From an uncultured Marinobacter sp. (GTDB lineage: Bacteria > Pseudomonadota > Gammaproteobacteria > Pseudomonadales > Oleiphilaceae), in assembly GCF_947488835.1 (NCBI RefSeq), contig NZ_CANLBK010000001.1, positions 806,001 through 870,000 on the forward strand: DNA of 64,000 nucleotides. Direction: 5' to 3'. How positions within the stretch are numbered: position 1 is the stretch's first letter; every line of letters begins with the position of its first letter. The position numbers and the translations under genes are program-made. Below, in pieces: positions 44,068 through 53,100 of this stretch. The notes below the pieces were generated by a model. That model saw only the letters and a program-made list of their open reading frames with translations. It ran no database searches and was not told where the DNA came from.

Positions 44068-45300
44068 ATGAAAGCCAAAGACAGGGTGCGACTCAACGCA
44101 TTCAAGGCATGCAGTATGTCACTGCTGATTTTGCTGACTACTGCCTTTGCTTGCACAGCCAGTGCCGGGCCGCGGGAACAAGCCAAGCGGATTCACGACA
44201 GGATTGCAGGCGTACCTCCATCTGCCTCTGTACTTGATGACATGGCGCAGGATATTGCTGCCAACAGAAAGCTCGAAGCTGCATTTACTGCACTGGAAGA
44301 TCCGGCTTTTTACAATGTAACGCTGAAAAACTTCGCAGCGCCCTGGACCAATGAGGCGATGACGCCGTTTGTCCCCCTGAACGATTACACCGCTACTGTG
44401 ATCGGCCTGGTGCGAGATGATGCAGATTTTCGAAGGGTGCTGTACGACGACATTTTATACGTCGGCACCTGGAACGATATACCGGCCTACTCCAACTCGA
44501 ACAACAATCATTACGAGAAGATCGAAGAACTTGGCCACGACCTTTCCGACAAACAAAATTTCCGGCCCGAAAGTCAGTCAGCCTTCACCGGCCTGCCAAC
44601 GGACGCCACAGCCGGCGTAATAACATCTCGCGCAGCCGCCAGAGCCTTTTTCAGCGCAGGCACCAACCGCGCCATGTTCCGGTTTACCTTGATCAACCAC
44701 ATGTGCCGGGATCTGGAACAGGTGGCCGATGTGAACTTGCCCCCGGACAGGATTCGCCAGGACGTTTCACGAAGCCCGGGTGGCGATAGCCGTGTGTTCC
44801 TGAACAACTGCGTGGGCTGCCATACGGGGATGGACCCGATGACCCAAGCTTTTGCCTACTACGATTACGAATACAACCCGGACCGTGATCCTGATGGAAT
44901 GCTTGGAAGACTCGTTTACAACACCGTTAACGACCCCGAGACTCAATCACGGGTGCAGGCCAAGTACCTCATCAACTCCACCACCTTTGCCCCCGGGTAT
45001 GTCACGCCGGACGACAAATGGGACAACTACTGGCGCCAGGGCACCAACCGGCGGCTAGATTGGGATGGGAACTTGCCCGGTTCGGGTCACGGCGCAAAAA
45101 GTCTTGGTGAAGAGTGGGCACGTTCCGGCGCCTTCGCGGAATGTCAGGTAAAGAAAGTGTTCACGAATGTATGCCTCAGGCCACCCTCTACCAGCGCAGA
45201 CCACACTCAGGTCGAAGCAATGGTGTCGAGTTTCAGGTCCCAAAACTACAATCTGAAGCAGGTGTTTGCCGAATCTGCTGTTTACTGTGCGGGGGAGTAA
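44068..45300 (+). CDS. Exported mono-heme protein of unknown function
   Basis: A 410-residue protein with a signal peptide (about 1-33, ...ACTASA). One c-type heme site, CVGCH (Cys248, Cys251, His252), lies in FLNNCVGCHTGMDPMTQAFA. The C-terminal part contains SLGEEWARSGAFAECQVKKV followed by FTNVCLR, which resembles the DUF1585/DUF1588-type modules found in planctomycete surface proteins, though that match is by eye. The first gene of the three-gene plus-strand operon; seven residues of start context (AAACCATTGAGGACGGCGAC) include a GAGG eight bases upstream. Confidence 0.75.
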   Translation: MKAKDRVRLNAFKACSMSLLILLTTAFACTASAGPREQAKRIHDRIAGVPPSASVLDDMAQDIAANRKLEAAFTALEDPAFYNVTLKNFAAPWTNEAMTPFVPLNDYTATVIGLVRDDADFRRVLYDDILYVGTWNDIPAYSNSNNNHYEKIEELGHDLSDKQNFRPESQSAFTGLPTDATAGVITSRAAARAFFSAGTNRAMFRFTLINHMCRDLEQVADVNLPPDRIRQDVSRSPGGDSRVFLNNCVGCHTGMDPMTQAFAYYDYEYNPDRDPDGMLGRLVYNTVNDPETQSRVQAKYLINSTTFAPGYVTPDDKWDNYWRQGTNRRLDWDGNLPGSGHGAKSLGEEWARSGAFAECQVKKVFTNVCLRPPSTSADHTQVEAMVSSFRSQNYNLKQVFAESAVYCAGE

Positions 45301-45306
45301 CGCCTG

Positions 45307-47820
45307 ATGAAAACACTAACGTTGCCCGGATCAAACCAACTCCGCTCCGTAGCATCTATTGCACTGCTGATAGTGCTCACCCTCTTCCTCAGCGCCTGTG
45401 GTGGCGAGTCCACTGAGGCGCTGCCAAATACATCTTCTGGTTCAAATACCATTAGCTACAGCGGCCCCGCACCGGCTACCGCTGATATACAGAGTTTTAA
45501 ACTGAATGTCTGGGACAACCTTGTGCAGGACAATCGCTGTGGTTCATGCCACGGTGCAGGCGGCCAGTCGCCCACATTTGTTGACCAGAACAACATCAAC
45601 AGCGCCTACGCCCAAGCTAGAACCATTGTAGATCTCACTGCGCCCTCCCAATCCAGAATGGTGACCAAAGTAGCCGGTGGCCATAACTGCTGGACAGGCA
45701 GTGACGTCGTCTGCGGAAATATTCTGACCACCTATATTTCGAAGTGGGCTGACGGGGCTGAGGGCTCTGTGAAAACGGTGGAGCTTCAAGCGCCGGTGCT
45801 CAAATCGCCTGGCTCAACCATCGCTTTCCCGGAAGGCAGCAGCGCCTTCGGAAGCACCGTTTATCCAGTATTGAGAACTTACTGCTCCGAATGCCATGGC
45901 GATGGTGGCCAAACACCTTACGTTGCCAGCGATAATGTAGATATCGCCTACCAACAATCCCAAAGCAGGATAGACCTGAACTCGCCGGAAAACTCCCGTT
46001 TTGTAGTCCGTCTGAGAAGAGATTTCCACAACTGCTGGGCAAATGGAGCTGAGACAGATTGCGACTGGTCTGCCGGCATGATGCAGATGGCTATTGAGCA
46101 GTTCGCAGAGCCATTATCACCCGAGCCGGTCGATCCTGCTCTGGTAGCCAGCAAGGCTCTGGTACTGGATTCAGATGGCCTTCTCGCCAATTCTGGCGGG
46201 CGTTTTGAGGACAATATTGTTGCGCTGTATGAATTCCAATCTGGCCAGGGCCAGATCGTCTACGACACCAGCGGCGTCTCCACACCGCTCGATCTCACTC
46301 TCAGCGGCAACGTTGACTGGGTACTGGGCTGGGGAATCAATATAGGCCCCGAAGTCAAGCCGGAAAGTGCCCCTGTAATACCCGCAGGCAAAGCGCAAGG
46401 CTCGACCGCCAGCAGTAGCAAACTGCATAGCTTACTGACAGGGTCTGGTGAATATGCCATCGAAGCCTGGGTCGCGCCGGGGAACATTACCCAGGAGGAT
46501 GCAAGAATCATTACCTACTCTGGCTCCTCCACTGCCCGGAACGTAACACTGAGCCAGACCCTGCAACGGTACGAAGTGCTCCATCGCAGCACCACCAGCG
46601 ATGAAAACACTCCGTTCGCTACTCAAGATGGTGACCAACTCCTGCAGGCAACTCTTCAGCACGTTGTCGTGAACTATAGCCCTGGCTCTGGGCGGCAGAT
46701 CTATGTCAACGGCGAGCACTCCGGCGATCTCGACCCGGACGACCCTGGCCTGTTTTCCGATTGGGACGACAGCTTTGCGCTCGTTCTTGGCAACGAGACG
46801 GATGGCCGCTCTCCTTGGCAAGGTGTCATTCGCATGGTCGCCTTCCATAACCGGGCACTGACATCCGAACAGGTCAAAACAAACTTCGATGTAGGTGTAG
46901 GCCAGAAGTTCTACCTGCTGTTTGGTGTTTCCCATCTGATCGATGTGCCAGAAAGCTTTATCGTTTTTGATGTGAGCGTTTTTGACAACTACAGCTATCG
47001 CTTTACGGAGCCATTTTTCATCAGCCTTGATGAAACAGCTGAGCCATCAGGTATTCCACTAGAAGGCATGCGCTTGGGCATCAATGGTAAAGAGGCTACT
47101 GTCGGTCAAGCATGGGCAAATCTTAAGGTGGTTCTGGATAGTTCCTCCTACGAGCCAGGAAAAGGCCAACCATTATCGCGGCAAGGCACGATCATCGCAC
47201 TCGAGAATGGCCCGGGTAGCGACGAATTCTTCCTGACCTTCGATCGGCTTGGCAGCAGCGCCTTCTCTCGTTCCGAGCCACCCCTGCCCGGAACCGTCGC
47301 GCCAGCAATCCTGCCGCCCTCATCCCATATCGGCTTAAAAACCTTTGATGAGATTAACGAGTCCATGGCCCGCATGACCGGCATCCCGACCACCAACGCT
47401 GCGGTTGCAAATACCTTCAACACGGTGAAACAGCAACTGCCCACCGTGGAGAATATCGAAGGCTTTCTTTCGTCACATCAAATGGCCATAACCCAGGTGG
47501 CAATTCAGTACTGCGACGCTCTTGTATCGAATGTCCAGAAAAGACAGAACTTCTTCCCGGGATTCGATTTTTCCGCACCTGCCGCCACAGCCTTTGATCA
47601 TGGCGGCAAGAGCCAGATTACAGGGCCTCTGTTAGCAACATTTGTGGGTGACAATCTGGGCAGTCAACCGAGTACACAGGTCATTGAAGATGAAGTGGGC
47701 AGCCTGATCGACCAACTCGCCCTGTGTGGCGGATCCACCTGCCCGAACGACCGCACCGAAACCATCGTTAAAGCAAGTTGTGCCGCTGTGCTTGGCAGCG
47801 CCACCACCCTGGTTCAGTAG
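45307..47820 (+). CDS. Di-heme lipoprotein with LamG-like domain
   Basis: An 837-residue lipoprotein (lipobox LSAC, Cys31). Two heme-binding sites occur in related units: CGSCH (Cys78, His82) in CGSCHGAGGQSP and CSECH (Cys193, His197) in CSECHGDGGQTP, each followed by the pattern NCW. A concanavalin/LamG-like sandwich spans about 300-540 (YEFQSGQGQIVYDTSG, LTGSGEYAIEAWVAP, GVIRMVAFHNRAL), a fold that binds sugars or proteins. The last 300 residues are not recognised. It is six bases after the mono-heme gene and 12 bases before the DUF1501-like gene. Confidence 0.8.
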   Translation: MKTLTLPGSNQLRSVASIALLIVLTLFLSACGGESTEALPNTSSGSNTISYSGPAPATADIQSFKLNVWDNLVQDNRCGSCHGAGGQSPTFVDQNNINSAYAQARTIVDLTAPSQSRMVTKVAGGHNCWTGSDVVCGNILTTYISKWADGAEGSVKTVELQAPVLKSPGSTIAFPEGSSAFGSTVYPVLRTYCSECHGDGGQTPYVASDNVDIAYQQSQSRIDLNSPENSRFVVRLRRDFHNCWANGAETDCDWSAGMMQMAIEQFAEPLSPEPVDPALVASKALVLDSDGLLANSGGRFEDNIVALYEFQSGQGQIVYDTSGVSTPLDLTLSGNVDWVLGWGINIGPEVKPESAPVIPAGKAQGSTASSSKLHSLLTGSGEYAIEAWVAPGNITQEDARIITYSGSSTARNVTLSQTLQRYEVLHRSTTSDENTPFATQDGDQLLQATLQHVVVNYSPGSGRQIYVNGEHSGDLDPDDPGLFSDWDDSFALVLGNETDGRSPWQGVIRMVAFHNRALTSEQVKTNFDVGVGQKFYLLFGVSHLIDVPESFIVFDVSVFDNYSYRFTEPFFISLDETAEPSGIPLEGMRLGINGKEATVGQAWANLKVVLDSSSYEPGKGQPLSRQGTIIALENGPGSDEFFLTFDRLGSSAFSRSEPPLPGTVAPAILPPSSHIGLKTFDEINESMARMTGIPTTNAAVANTFNTVKQQLPTVENIEGFLSSHQMAITQVAIQYCDALVSNVQKRQNFFPGFDFSAPAATAFDHGGKSQITGPLLATFVGDNLGSQPSTQVIEDEVGSLIDQLALCGGSTCPNDRTETIVKASCAAVLGSATTLVQ

Positions 47821-47832
47821 AGGACTACGCTC

Positions 47833-49371
47833 ATGTTTATACGCAAACCCCTGAAACGGCCTCTGGCCAATGGCGAGCCCCTCTTCCACAACGACCACGG
47901 GCGACCACGGACTCGCAGGGAGTTCATTGCTCAAGGCTTCCGAGTTGGCACTGCGACGGTTGTTGGTACTTCAATGCTCGGCCTGTTCGCTAACCCCCGA
48001 ATGGCGGCTGCCGAGTTGTCTGAACAAATAAAGGCAGAATGTGGCATCGGTATCGCAGGCGCAGGAAAAATCCCGTTTATCTGTTTTGATTTGGCCGGCG
48101 GTGCCAGCATTGCGGGCTCCAACGTGCTGATGGGCAAATCTGGTGGGCAGATGGATTTTCTGAGCACGGCGGGCTACAACAAACTGGGTGTACCAGGTGA
48201 CATGCTTCCGAACGATCCGGCGTTTGTGAACACAGAACTCGGGCTGGCGTTCCACTCAGACAGCGGTTTTTTGCGGGGTATTCAGCAAAGTACCAGCATG
48301 ATGACCCGCTCACAGACCAACGGCGCGATCATTGCTGCTCGCTCGGAAAACGACACCGGCAACAACCCGCACAACCCCATGTACGGTATCTATAAAGCCG
48401 GCGCGAACGGCTCCCTGCTCTCCCTGATCGGTTCACAAAGCACGGAATCAGGCGGCAACTCCATGGCGCCTATGAACCTCATTGATCCGAAAGTTCGGCC
48501 TACAAAAATCGACCGTCCATCCGATGCAATTGGATTGGTGGATGTGGGCGACCTGACCTCCATACTGAATCAGGCGGATGCGGTTTCTGTGATGGAGGCC
48601 GTTCAGCGTATCAGTGACGCTAAAATGAACCGCGTGAGCACCGGCCTCGGCACAGACGCCGAAAATGATATTCGTAAGCTGGTGCGGTGCGGCTATGCCA
48701 AGAGCGCCGATGTGGTCGACACCTATGGCGACCCGGCAATTCTTGACCCCGCCAGAGATGAGCACATTGTCGGGGCTACTGGAATTTTCACTGAGGAGGA
48801 ATTCAGGGCCAACCGGGAGTTCCAGAAAACAGCTTCTGTGATGAAACTGGCCGTAAACGGCTATGCAGGTGCAGGCACCATCACCATGGGTGGCTATGAT
48901 TACCACACTGGCGAGCGCGCAACCGGAGAGCGCCGGGATTTACTGGCTGGCCGCTGCATGGGTGCCTGTCTGGAATACGCTGCGAGAATGAACAAGCCAC
49001 TGATGCTGTATGTATTCAGTGACGGCTCGGTATCCAGCAATGGCACTCTGGACGACTCTGAAGATGGCAGGGGCAAAGGCGTTTGGACAGGTGATAACCA
49101 GCAGACCGCAGCGTCGTTTTTCCTGGTTTATAACCCTAACGGCCGCCCTACCCCGATTCGAAATCAGATTGGCTTCATGCGGGGCGATGCCTCTGTGGAA
49201 ACCGCTTCCAGCCCGGCTGCAAACAACGTAAACCAACTGGTACAAACGGTTTTGCTGAACTACATGGCGTTGCACGGCGAGCAAGCAGACTTTGCTTCGA
49301 GGTTCCTCGGCCATGGTTTGGGTAATACGGCGAGCCAGGATCGGTTGATTGCACTGGAGTCTATTGTTTAA
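47833..49371 (+). CDS. Tat-exported DUF1501-like protein
   Basis: A 512-residue protein with a twin-arginine signal: RTRREFIAQGFRVGTATVVG (Arg28, Arg29), then a hydrophobic stretch and MAAAE. The body resembles the alkaline-phosphatase-like DUF1501 family: GGYDYHTGERATGERRD corresponds to the usual metal-ligand stretch, and LMLYVFSDGSVSSNGTLDDS follows. Tat export means it folds, perhaps with a metal, before leaving the cytoplasm. In other bacteria DUF1501 genes are paired with large CXXCH proteins, as here. The substrate is unknown. Confidence 0.8.
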   Translation: MFIRKPLKRPLANGEPLFHNDHGRPRTRREFIAQGFRVGTATVVGTSMLGLFANPRMAAAELSEQIKAECGIGIAGAGKIPFICFDLAGGASIAGSNVLMGKSGGQMDFLSTAGYNKLGVPGDMLPNDPAFVNTELGLAFHSDSGFLRGIQQSTSMMTRSQTNGAIIAARSENDTGNNPHNPMYGIYKAGANGSLLSLIGSQSTESGGNSMAPMNLIDPKVRPTKIDRPSDAIGLVDVGDLTSILNQADAVSVMEAVQRISDAKMNRVSTGLGTDAENDIRKLVRCGYAKSADVVDTYGDPAILDPARDEHIVGATGIFTEEEFRANREFQKTASVMKLAVNGYAGAGTITMGGYDYHTGERATGERRDLLAGRCMGACLEYAARMNKPLMLYVFSDGSVSSNGTLDDSEDGRGKGVWTGDNQQTAASFFLVYNPNGRPTPIRNQIGFMRGDASVETASSPAANNVNQLVQTVLLNYMALHGEQADFASRFLGHGLGNTASQDRLIALESIV

Positions 49372-49381
49372 CGCGGCAGCA

Positions 49382-49415
49382 CACCCCCGGCATCCCCTTC
49401 ACGATTCCGGGGGTG
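49382..49415. terminator. Bidirectional stem-loop between converging operons
   Basis: CACCCCCGG (49382-49390) pairs perfectly with CCGGGGGTG (49407-49415), loop of 16. It starts 11 bases after the DUF1501-like gene and reaches into the end of apbE. There is no U-run. Confidence 0.5.
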
Positions 49416-50421
49416 CCAACCCCTCCGTAAAGTGCATCATCCGCTGGTCATCAATAATGATCGCATCAATACCCGGCAGCTTCTCGATCATCTCCAGGCC
49501 CTTTTCCGGGCCAAGCACGAACACAGCCGTAGATAGCCCGTCAGTTGTCAGGGCATCACTGCCAATGATGGTAACGCTCTGCACACCTCGCACGGATTTC
49601 CCTGTACCGGGGGAAAGTATGTGGTGCACACGCTCGCCTTGATCATCGATAAAAAAGCGTTCGTAATCACCGGATGTGGAAATAGCCAGATCGGTAAGTG
49701 GTAACACCACAACATTTCTGTTCTCTGAGCGGGGGTCACGAACACCTACAAGCCAGGGCCGGCCCCGCTTATCGCCTAGCAAGCGCAAGTCGCCACCCGC
49801 GCTGAGCCTGGCATGGCGCACGCCAGCTGATATCAGATGTTCTATACCAAGATCCACAGCGTAACCTTTGGCAATGCCTCCCAAATCTACCAATAAGCCT
49901 TTCTGGCGAAAGAAGACTGTTTGCGCCTTATCGTCCAGAACAATGTCCTGATAATTGATATGGCCAAGTCTGGCCTGAATAGATTCATCGCTTGGCTGCT
50001 GTCGCTCCCGGTAGTCGTATAAGTAACCGACAGACCCGAAGCTGATATCGAAGGCACCAGCGCTAAGAACAGCTACTTCTTCCGCTTTTCTAAAAACCTG
50101 GAATAGGCCGGTGCTTACCCGCACGGGGTTATCCGCTGCCTGCCTGTTAAGGCCGGAGAGTTCGGAGTCCTCCCTGTACCGGCTCATGTCCCTGTCCACT
50201 TGGTGGAACACCGCCAGAACATCTTTCGCGATTGCATTAGCAGTGCTCTTGTCGTCGGCCCAGAACTCAAGCTCCACCGGAGTTGTCATGGCCGTATCTG
50301 TGTAACGGAACCACTCGGCCTGAGCCATCGAAGGCATCAAATAGATAAGCAAAAGAAATAAAGGGGAACTCCAACCGATAAGCCGGCGAATATTGGAGGC
50401 ATTGAAGAGAATTAGAGGCAT
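49399..50421 (-). CDS. apbE: FAD:protein FMN transferase ApbE
   Basis: Periplasmic enzyme that attaches FMN from FAD to a Ser/Thr of target proteins. The 340 residues have a signal peptide (about 1-35, ...SMAQA) and the ApbE domain: SGLNRQAAD, FDISFGSVGYLYDY, LVDLGGIAKGYAVDLG, AISTSGDYERFF, VHHILSPGTGKSVRGVQS and DGLSTAVFVLGPEKG, the last carrying the metal Asp. The ATG overlaps the ogt stop by one base (TGATG). No usual target such as NqrC, RnfG or an FMN-binding domain is encoded in the window. Its place beside the heme/DUF3570 cluster may be meaningful. Confidence 0.92.
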   Translation of the reverse strand: MPLILFNASNIRRLIGWSSPLFLLLIYLMPSMAQAEWFRYTDTAMTTPVELEFWADDKSTANAIAKDVLAVFHQVDRDMSRYREDSELSGLNRQAADNPVRVSTGLFQVFRKAEEVAVLSAGAFDISFGSVGYLYDYRERQQPSDESIQARLGHINYQDIVLDDKAQTVFFRQKGLLVDLGGIAKGYAVDLGIEHLISAGVRHARLSAGGDLRLLGDKRGRPWLVGVRDPRSENRNVVVLPLTDLAISTSGDYERFFIDDQGERVHHILSPGTGKSVRGVQSVTIIGSDALTTDGLSTAVFVLGPEKGLEMIEKLPGIDAIIIDDQRMMHFTEGLAPPES

Positions 50422-50951
50422 CAGCGATCAGACAATCCCTGTTCGTGGCTCAACAATGCCTGTTTGCGTTTAATCCCCCAGCGATAGCCAGAAAGGCTGC
50501 CGTCGCCTCGCAATACGCGATGGCATGGCACAACCACGGCCATTGGATTAGCCGCACAGGCGCCTGCGACAGCTCTCGACGCAGTGGGCATACCCATCTG
50601 ACGTGCAATATCACCATAGCTGGATGAACTTCCTGAAGGAATCTCCTGCAATGCCTGCCAAACCCTGCATTGAAACTCCGTGCCACGAAGATCAAGTTCT
50701 ACAGAGAGCGGTCTGCGGCTGTCGATCAGGTGATTCATTACCTCGGTAAACCAGGGGGCCCGGGAATCGTTTGCATGGGTGAGCTCAGCATTTGGGAAAC
50801 GTTGAGCAAGGTCGTCTACCAGTTCGTCGGCTGTTTCTCCCGGCAAAACAGCACAAACGCCTTTGGGCGTGCATGCAACCAGAACCTCACCGAGGTAGCA
50901 GTGGCCGGTTTGCCATAGGATGGTTTCGTCCTGAGCGTTCTTGGCCGTCAT
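50421..50951 (-). CDS. ogt: Methylated-DNA--[protein]-cysteine S-methyltransferase
   Basis: Suicide repair protein that takes the methyl group from O6-methylguanine. The 176 residues have the alkyl-acceptor motif VVPCHRVLRGDGSLSGYRWG with Cys143, and TEFQCRVWQALQEIPSGSSS then SYGDIARQMG, the standard DNA-binding helix-turn-helix. The length fits Ogt rather than Ada, since no N-terminal AraC domain is attached. GAGGAG lies about nine bases before the ATG. It is co-transcribed with apbE by a one-base overlap; the functional link is not obvious. Confidence 0.93.
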   Translation of the reverse strand: MTAKNAQDETILWQTGHCYLGEVLVACTPKGVCAVLPGETADELVDDLAQRFPNAELTHANDSRAPWFTEVMNHLIDSRRPLSVELDLRGTEFQCRVWQALQEIPSGSSSSYGDIARQMGMPTASRAVAGACAANPMAVVVPCHRVLRGDGSLSGYRWGIKRKQALLSHEQGLSDR

Positions 50952-51068
50952 GAAAAACTCCTCAGCATGGGCTCATCCGGGGTATTGCGGAACTCGAGAG
51001 TTCAAGCGAACGTATTAAGGATCATGTCAGTGAGAAGGCAAACGTGCAATTTTTTATCGGGAAAGGGA

Positions 51069-51110
51069 TTAAAAACATGCCGGGCACTGCCTGAATGACA
51101 GCGACCGGCA
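51069..51110 (-). terminator. Terminator of the glpSTPQUV operon
   Basis: On the minus strand TGCCGG (51110-51105) pairs with CCGGCA (51083-51078), with an imperfect inner CTG/CAG extension, and a T-run (TGTTTTTAA) follows. It is about 25 bases past the glpV stop. This is the best Rho-independent candidate in the window. Confidence 0.6.
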
Positions 51111-51134
51111 AGCTACTACAACGTACTACCAGGC

Positions 51135-52883
51135 TTAGCTCTTGCGAGCGTCTTCCCAGGTTTTAATCAGCTCATCGTAAGGGACTGTTTGGCCCTGCAC
51201 CTTTTCATTCGTCAGCTTGGGCTTGGGTGCGCCCGGCTGGTCGAACCAGTACTGTGGATCACGGGGCTCGTTCAGCTTGGGAGCACATGTGGTCAGAACA
51301 TTGGCTCTCTGTAGCCGCTCCATAACCCGATCCTGAGCCTTTGCCAAACCATCAAGCGCTTCCTGCGCTGTGGCTTCACCACTGGCTGCCTGAGCAACAT
51401 ACTGCCACCACAACTGAGCCATCTTCGGGTAGTCGGGAATGTTGGTGCCGGTAGGCGTCCACTGAACCCGTGCAGGGCTGCGGTAGAATTCAACCAGGCC
51501 GCCCAACTTAGGTGCCATTTCCGTCATCACGTCCGAGTTGATATCGGAATCGCGAATCGGGGTCAGACCTGCCACAAGCTTTTCAAGGGACACCGTTTTC
51601 GACACGGTGAACTGTGCGTAAAGCCATGCCGCCAAGCGACGTTTTTCAGGTGTCGAGTTCAGGAAGGTCCAGGAGCCAACGTCCTGATAACCCAGTTTCA
51701 TGCCTTCCTCCCAGTAGGGGCCACGTGGAGATGGAGCCATGCGCCACTTCGGCAGACCTTTTTCATCTACAACCGGCAGCCCTTCCTCAATCATGCTGGC
51801 GGTGAAGGCTGTATACCAGAAAATCTGCTGGGCAACATTGCCTTGAGCAGGCACTGGGCCGGATTCGGAGAAGGTCATCCCTGTGGCCTCTGGTGGCGCA
51901 TACTTGCCCATCCAGTCAACGTACTTCTCTGTCGCGTATACAGCAGCCGGGCTGTTTGTAGCACCACCGCGGGAGACATCAGAACCAACAGGGTGGCAAT
52001 CCTCTACCCGAACGCCCCATTCATCTACAGGTAAACCGTTAGGCAGGCCTTTATCGCCAGCACCCGCCATGGAGAACCAGGCATCGGTGAAGCGCCATCC
52101 CAGGGAGGGATCCTTCTTGCCGTAGTCCATGTGGCCGTATACTTTTTTGCCGTCTATCTCTTTAACGTGCACCGAGAAGAACTCGGCAATATCTTCGTAG
52201 GCAGACCAGTTAACCGGCACACCCAGGTCATAGCCGTAGAGTTCCTTGAATTGCTTTTTCAGGTCGTCGCGCTCAAACCAGTCAGCGCGGAACCAGTAAA
52301 GGTTGGCAAACTGCTGGGTAGGCAATTGATACAACTTGCCATCAGGCCCTGTAGTGAAATCAAGGCCAATGAAATCATCAAGATCCAGTGTTGGCAGGGT
52401 AAATTCTTTGCCCTCACCCTTCATGATATCTTCAACGGCAACAACCTTGCCGTACCTGACGTGCGTGCCAATCAAGTCTGAGTCGTTCACGTAGCCGTCA
52501 TAAATGTTGCGCCCCGACTGCATCTGGGTTTGCAACTTCTCGATAACATCCCCTTCCTGAATCAGGGTATGGGTAAGCTTAATGCCGGTGATGTCTGTGA
52601 AGGCCTTGGCCAGCACGCTGGATTCGTATTCGTGGGTCGCAATGGTTTCCGAAACAACATTGATTTCCATGCCACGGAAAGACTCCGCAGCCTTCGTGAA
52701 CCAGGCCATTTCTTCCATCTGCTGTTCTTTGGTAAGGGTAGACCGTTTGAACGAGTCATTTACCCACTTTTCAGCTGCATCCGAGTACTGGTCAGCACTG
52801 GCCTGCAAGCTCAGGCCCATACTGACGGCACCGATTGCAGCGCCAAGCAGTAGGGTCTTAGGATATTTATTGTTTTTAAACAT
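51135..52883 (-). CDS. glpV: Glycerol ABC transporter substrate-binding protein GlpV
   Basis: Periplasmic glycerol-binding protein of the GlpSTPQUV importer. With start ATG 52883 (MFKNNKYPKTLLLGAAIGAV; GAGG eight bases upstream) it has 582 residues and a signal peptide ending SLQASA. Family features include EMAWFTKAAESFRGMEINVV near residue 45 and TFLNSTPEKRRLAAWLYAQF, typical of this large carbohydrate-binding type. The frame is open to 52994 without support. It is last in transcription order, after a 217-base gap containing two hairpins, which fits extra expression of the binding protein. Confidence 0.9.
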   Translation of the reverse strand: MFKNNKYPKTLLLGAAIGAVSMGLSLQASADQYSDAAEKWVNDSFKRSTLTKEQQMEEMAWFTKAAESFRGMEINVVSETIATHEYESSVLAKAFTDITGIKLTHTLIQEGDVIEKLQTQMQSGRNIYDGYVNDSDLIGTHVRYGKVVAVEDIMKGEGKEFTLPTLDLDDFIGLDFTTGPDGKLYQLPTQQFANLYWFRADWFERDDLKKQFKELYGYDLGVPVNWSAYEDIAEFFSVHVKEIDGKKVYGHMDYGKKDPSLGWRFTDAWFSMAGAGDKGLPNGLPVDEWGVRVEDCHPVGSDVSRGGATNSPAAVYATEKYVDWMGKYAPPEATGMTFSESGPVPAQGNVAQQIFWYTAFTASMIEEGLPVVDEKGLPKWRMAPSPRGPYWEEGMKLGYQDVGSWTFLNSTPEKRRLAAWLYAQFTVSKTVSLEKLVAGLTPIRDSDINSDVMTEMAPKLGGLVEFYRSPARVQWTPTGTNIPDYPKMAQLWWQYVAQAASGEATAQEALDGLAKAQDRVMERLQRANVLTTCAPKLNEPRDPQYWFDQPGAPKPKLTNEKVQGQTVPYDELIKTWEDARKS

Positions 52884-52914
52884 ACCCAACCTCGTCATCT
52901 TTATTATGAATGGG

Positions 52915-53085
52915 GCGAAGAAGATCTTCGCTCCGGTTTTTGGCTTGTTACAGCTCTTGTTACCTCTAGCCTTGCCCTTCCGAAAACCAAACACTTATCA
53001 CGTTCGTTCCTGGTGAAAAAATAGTTCGGTTTCGAATCCTTTACAACATTTAAGCAAGTTTATTCGGGGTGCGTTTATTGCACCC
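52915..53085 (-). promoter_or_regulatory. Two hairpins in the glpU-glpV intercistronic region
   Basis: GGGTGC (53067-53072) pairs with GCACCC (53080-53085), loop of seven, just after the glpU stop. GCGAAGA (52915-52921) pairs with TCTTCGC (52925-52931), loop of three, ahead of the glpV ribosome site. Such hairpins between permease and binding-protein genes commonly shield transcripts and alter the expression ratio. Confidence 0.5.
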
Positions 53086-53100
53086 TGTTCAGCCTCTCCT

